Origin: Pseudomonas sp. GOM7
Lineage (GTDB): Bacteria; Pseudomonadota; Gammaproteobacteria; Pseudomonadales; Pseudomonadaceae
Reading direction: 5' to 3'
Assembly: GCF_026723825.1 (NCBI RefSeq)
Contig: NZ_CP113519.1
Location: 2,418,001-2,482,000 of the forward strand
DNA length: 64,000 nucleotides
The translations under genes were made by a program, and so were the position numbers. Under the pieces are notes generated by a model. That model was not told the origin of the DNA. It did not search any database and saw only the letters and a list, made by a program, of their open reading frames with translations. Below, piece by piece: positions 62,721-64,000 of this stretch (position 1 is the stretch's first letter; every line of letters begins with the position of its first letter).

Positions 62721-63617
62721 TCAAGGCAGGCCCAGCGAGCTCAGGAAGCTGTCGACCCGCGCCGTATAGGCAGGGTCTGCACCCAGATCCGCGTTGATCT
62801 CGCCATGGGAGCGATCCTCGCGCACCACGCTGACCGTCACACCGAGCTGGCGTGCCTTGGCCGCATAGGCGTCGGCCTGCGGGCAGGCGTCGCGGCGCCG
62901 GGTCGAGCAGACTGCCAGCAGCGGGTGCGCATCGTTGCGCAGCACATGCAGGGGCGAGGCTTTCTGCCAGTAGCTGCTGTCCTTGCCAAAGGCACGGTCG
63001 TAGAGCGGCAGATGGCGCCCCTGCATGACGGCCGGTACATCGAAGGCGGCGCTGTCCAGGGCGACGGTGCCGAGCCACGAAGGCGAAACCCCAGGTGCCA
63101 GTTGCGGGTCGCTGTTCAGCAGGGCGACCAGATGAGCGCCGGCGGAATGCCCTATCAGCGCCAGTCGTGCCGGATCGCCGCCCCAGCCTCGGGCCTGGCG
63201 CTGCACGGTCGTCACGGCCTGCGCCACATCGCTGGCCTGGGTCAGCGGATCGGCCTCCGGCAGCAGACGATAGTTGCTCGATACCAGGATGTAGCCCTTG
63301 CCCAGCCAGTGCCGGGTCTTGTTCTCGACCACTGCGTCGCGGGCCTTGTCGCCGGTGTACCAGCCCCCACCGTGCACCATGAACAGGATGGGCGCACTTT
63401 GCGGGTTGGGTGGTAGGTAGACGTCGAAGACCTGCCTTGGGTGCGTGCCGTAAGGCTGATCGTGGAGGACGCGGCTGCCGGCCGGCAGCTCGACCAGCAG
63501 TTGCTGTTCGCTGCGTACTTCGCGGCGTTCTTCGAGTTTTTCACGCAGGATGCCGGCCTGGGCCGTGATGGGCAGACACAGCGCTACGAGGATGAGTAGG
63601 GCGAGGCGGTGGGGCAT
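62721..63617 (-). CDS. Secreted alpha/beta hydrolase (esterase/carboxylesterase type)
   Basis: 298 residues with signal peptide (cleavage near AQA-GI). Oxyanion motif HGGGWYTGDK, nucleophile serine in IGHSAGAH, and a late histidine in DRSHGEI. It resembles the BD-FAE/hormone-sensitive-lipase-like esterases. Two cysteine positions (AVCSTRRRDACP) could form a disulfide in the periplasm. Natural substrate unknown. Confidence 0.87.
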   Translation of the reverse strand: MPHRLALLILVALCLPITAQAGILREKLEERREVRSEQQLLVELPAGSRVLHDQPYGTHPRQVFDVYLPPNPQSAPILFMVHGGGWYTGDKARDAVVENKTRHWLGKGYILVSSNYRLLPEADPLTQASDVAQAVTTVQRQARGWGGDPARLALIGHSAGAHLVALLNSDPQLAPGVSPSWLGTVALDSAAFDVPAVMQGRHLPLYDRAFGKDSSYWQKASPLHVLRNDAHPLLAVCSTRRRDACPQADAYAAKARQLGVTVSVVREDRSHGEINADLGADPAYTARVDSFLSSLGLP

Positions 63618-63645
63618 TGAGCACTCCTTCAGGGAACGCCAGGCC

Positions 63646-64000
63646 TCATGTTAGTGCAGATCGGCTCGGCGATTGGCGATCCAGATTACGCACCTTGATC
63701 AGTTCGGTGGCGCGGGCGCGCAATTGTCCGCAGCCGCCATCGACATCCTGGCCAGCCGAGTTGCGCACCTTGGTCAGTACGCCACGGCTGTGCAAGTAGC
63801 GCACCATCTCGACGATGCGCTCGCCGTCCGGGCGCTGGTAGTCGTCCGCTTCCAGGCTGTTGTAGGGGATCAGGTTGAGCACGGCGAACTTGCCCTTGAA
63901 CAGGCGCAGGATGTTGTCCATCTCCTCCTGGCTGTCATTGATGCCCTTGAGCAGCGTCCACTGGTACTGAATCGGGTAATCGATGGTCCGGGCATAGGCT
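63646..64000 (-). CDS. RlmN/Cfr-family radical SAM methyltransferase, 3' part
   Basis: The C-terminal 118 residues of a gene that runs off the right edge. QYQWTLLKGINDSQEEMDNI and LNLIPYNSLEADDYQRPDGE correspond to the end of the radical SAM barrel, and VRNSAGQDVDGGCGQLRARA contains the conserved methyl-carrying cysteine of RlmN and Cfr. The sequence differs from the housekeeping RlmN C-terminus (RTTRGDDIDAACGQL), so it looks like a paralogue; the CxxxCxxC cluster motif lies outside the window. Confidence 0.85.
   Translation of the reverse strand, partial: AYARTIDYPIQYQWTLLKGINDSQEEMDNILRLFKGKFAVLNLIPYNSLEADDYQRPDGERIVEMVRYLHSRGVLTKVRNSAGQDVDGGCGQLRARATELIKVRNLDRQSPSRSALT

Overview
The window is about 64 kb of GC-rich gammaproteobacterial chromosome from a Pseudomonas. 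Gene order follows what I recall of the P. aeruginosa acnB-to-cysI region (acnB, DUF1289, usp, miaE, lpxH, ppiB, glnS, cysS ... folD, tig, clpP, clpX, lon, hupB, ppiD, fabI, nppDCBA2A1, mltD, gloB, rnhA, dnaQ, ldcA, fimL, nudC, cysI). The content differs enough (an ampC/ABC-transporter insertion, several dispersed repeats) that another species such as a P. mendocina/P. oleovorans-type organism is more likely. Species assignment is inference.

Layout. 1-5.7 kb: 5' part of acnB, a DUF1289 protein, a two-domain universal stress protein with a well-placed ANR box, miaE, lpxH and ppiB. 5.8-8.9 kb: glnS-cysS. 9-18.4 kb: an accessory block between cysS and folD with a class C beta-lactamase (no adjacent ampR), an AcoR-type sigma-54 activator, and a divergent six-gene ABC importer of the GlpSTPQUV type behind a near-consensus -24/-12 promoter and a cluster of GTTCA repeats. 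18.4-28.4 kb: folD, three tRNA genes (Arg, His, Leu) and the tig-clpP-clpX-lon-hupB-ppiD proteostasis cluster. 28.5-37 kb: fabI and a five-gene peptide/nucleoside-peptide importer with two binding proteins. 37-49.6 kb: HDOD protein, mltD, gloB, methyltransferase, rnhA, dnaQ, ldcA, dienoyl-CoA isomerase-like protein, fimL, nudC. 49.6-57.2 kb: TauE-like permease, small membrane protein, SDR/phosphotransferase pair, SCP2 protein, histidine phosphatase, sohB, YhdH-like reductase. 57.2-64 kb: DUF934-cysI, a 37-residue membrane peptide, an orphan periplasmic binding protein, DUF2970 protein, FAD oxidoreductase, secreted esterase-like protein and the 3' part of an RlmN/Cfr-family gene.

The most notable signals are: (1) the two transporter ATPases have complementary defects, one lacking the switch histidine and the other the LSGGQ signature, so one ATP site should be canonical and the other degenerate; (2) a sigma-54 promoter plus phased repeats ties that operon to the divergent activator; (3) several families of short non-coding inverted-repeat elements (a 271-bp element with perfect 21-bp ends and two internal hairpins; a family sharing a TTTAC/GTAAA core hairpin; GTAGGGTGCGC and TAGCCCGGATG repeats) repeatedly sit at, or supply, stop codons of host genes (miaE, ppiB, ampC, gloB, the 50.5-kb gene). 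No prophage, transposase, CRISPR array or rRNA was seen.
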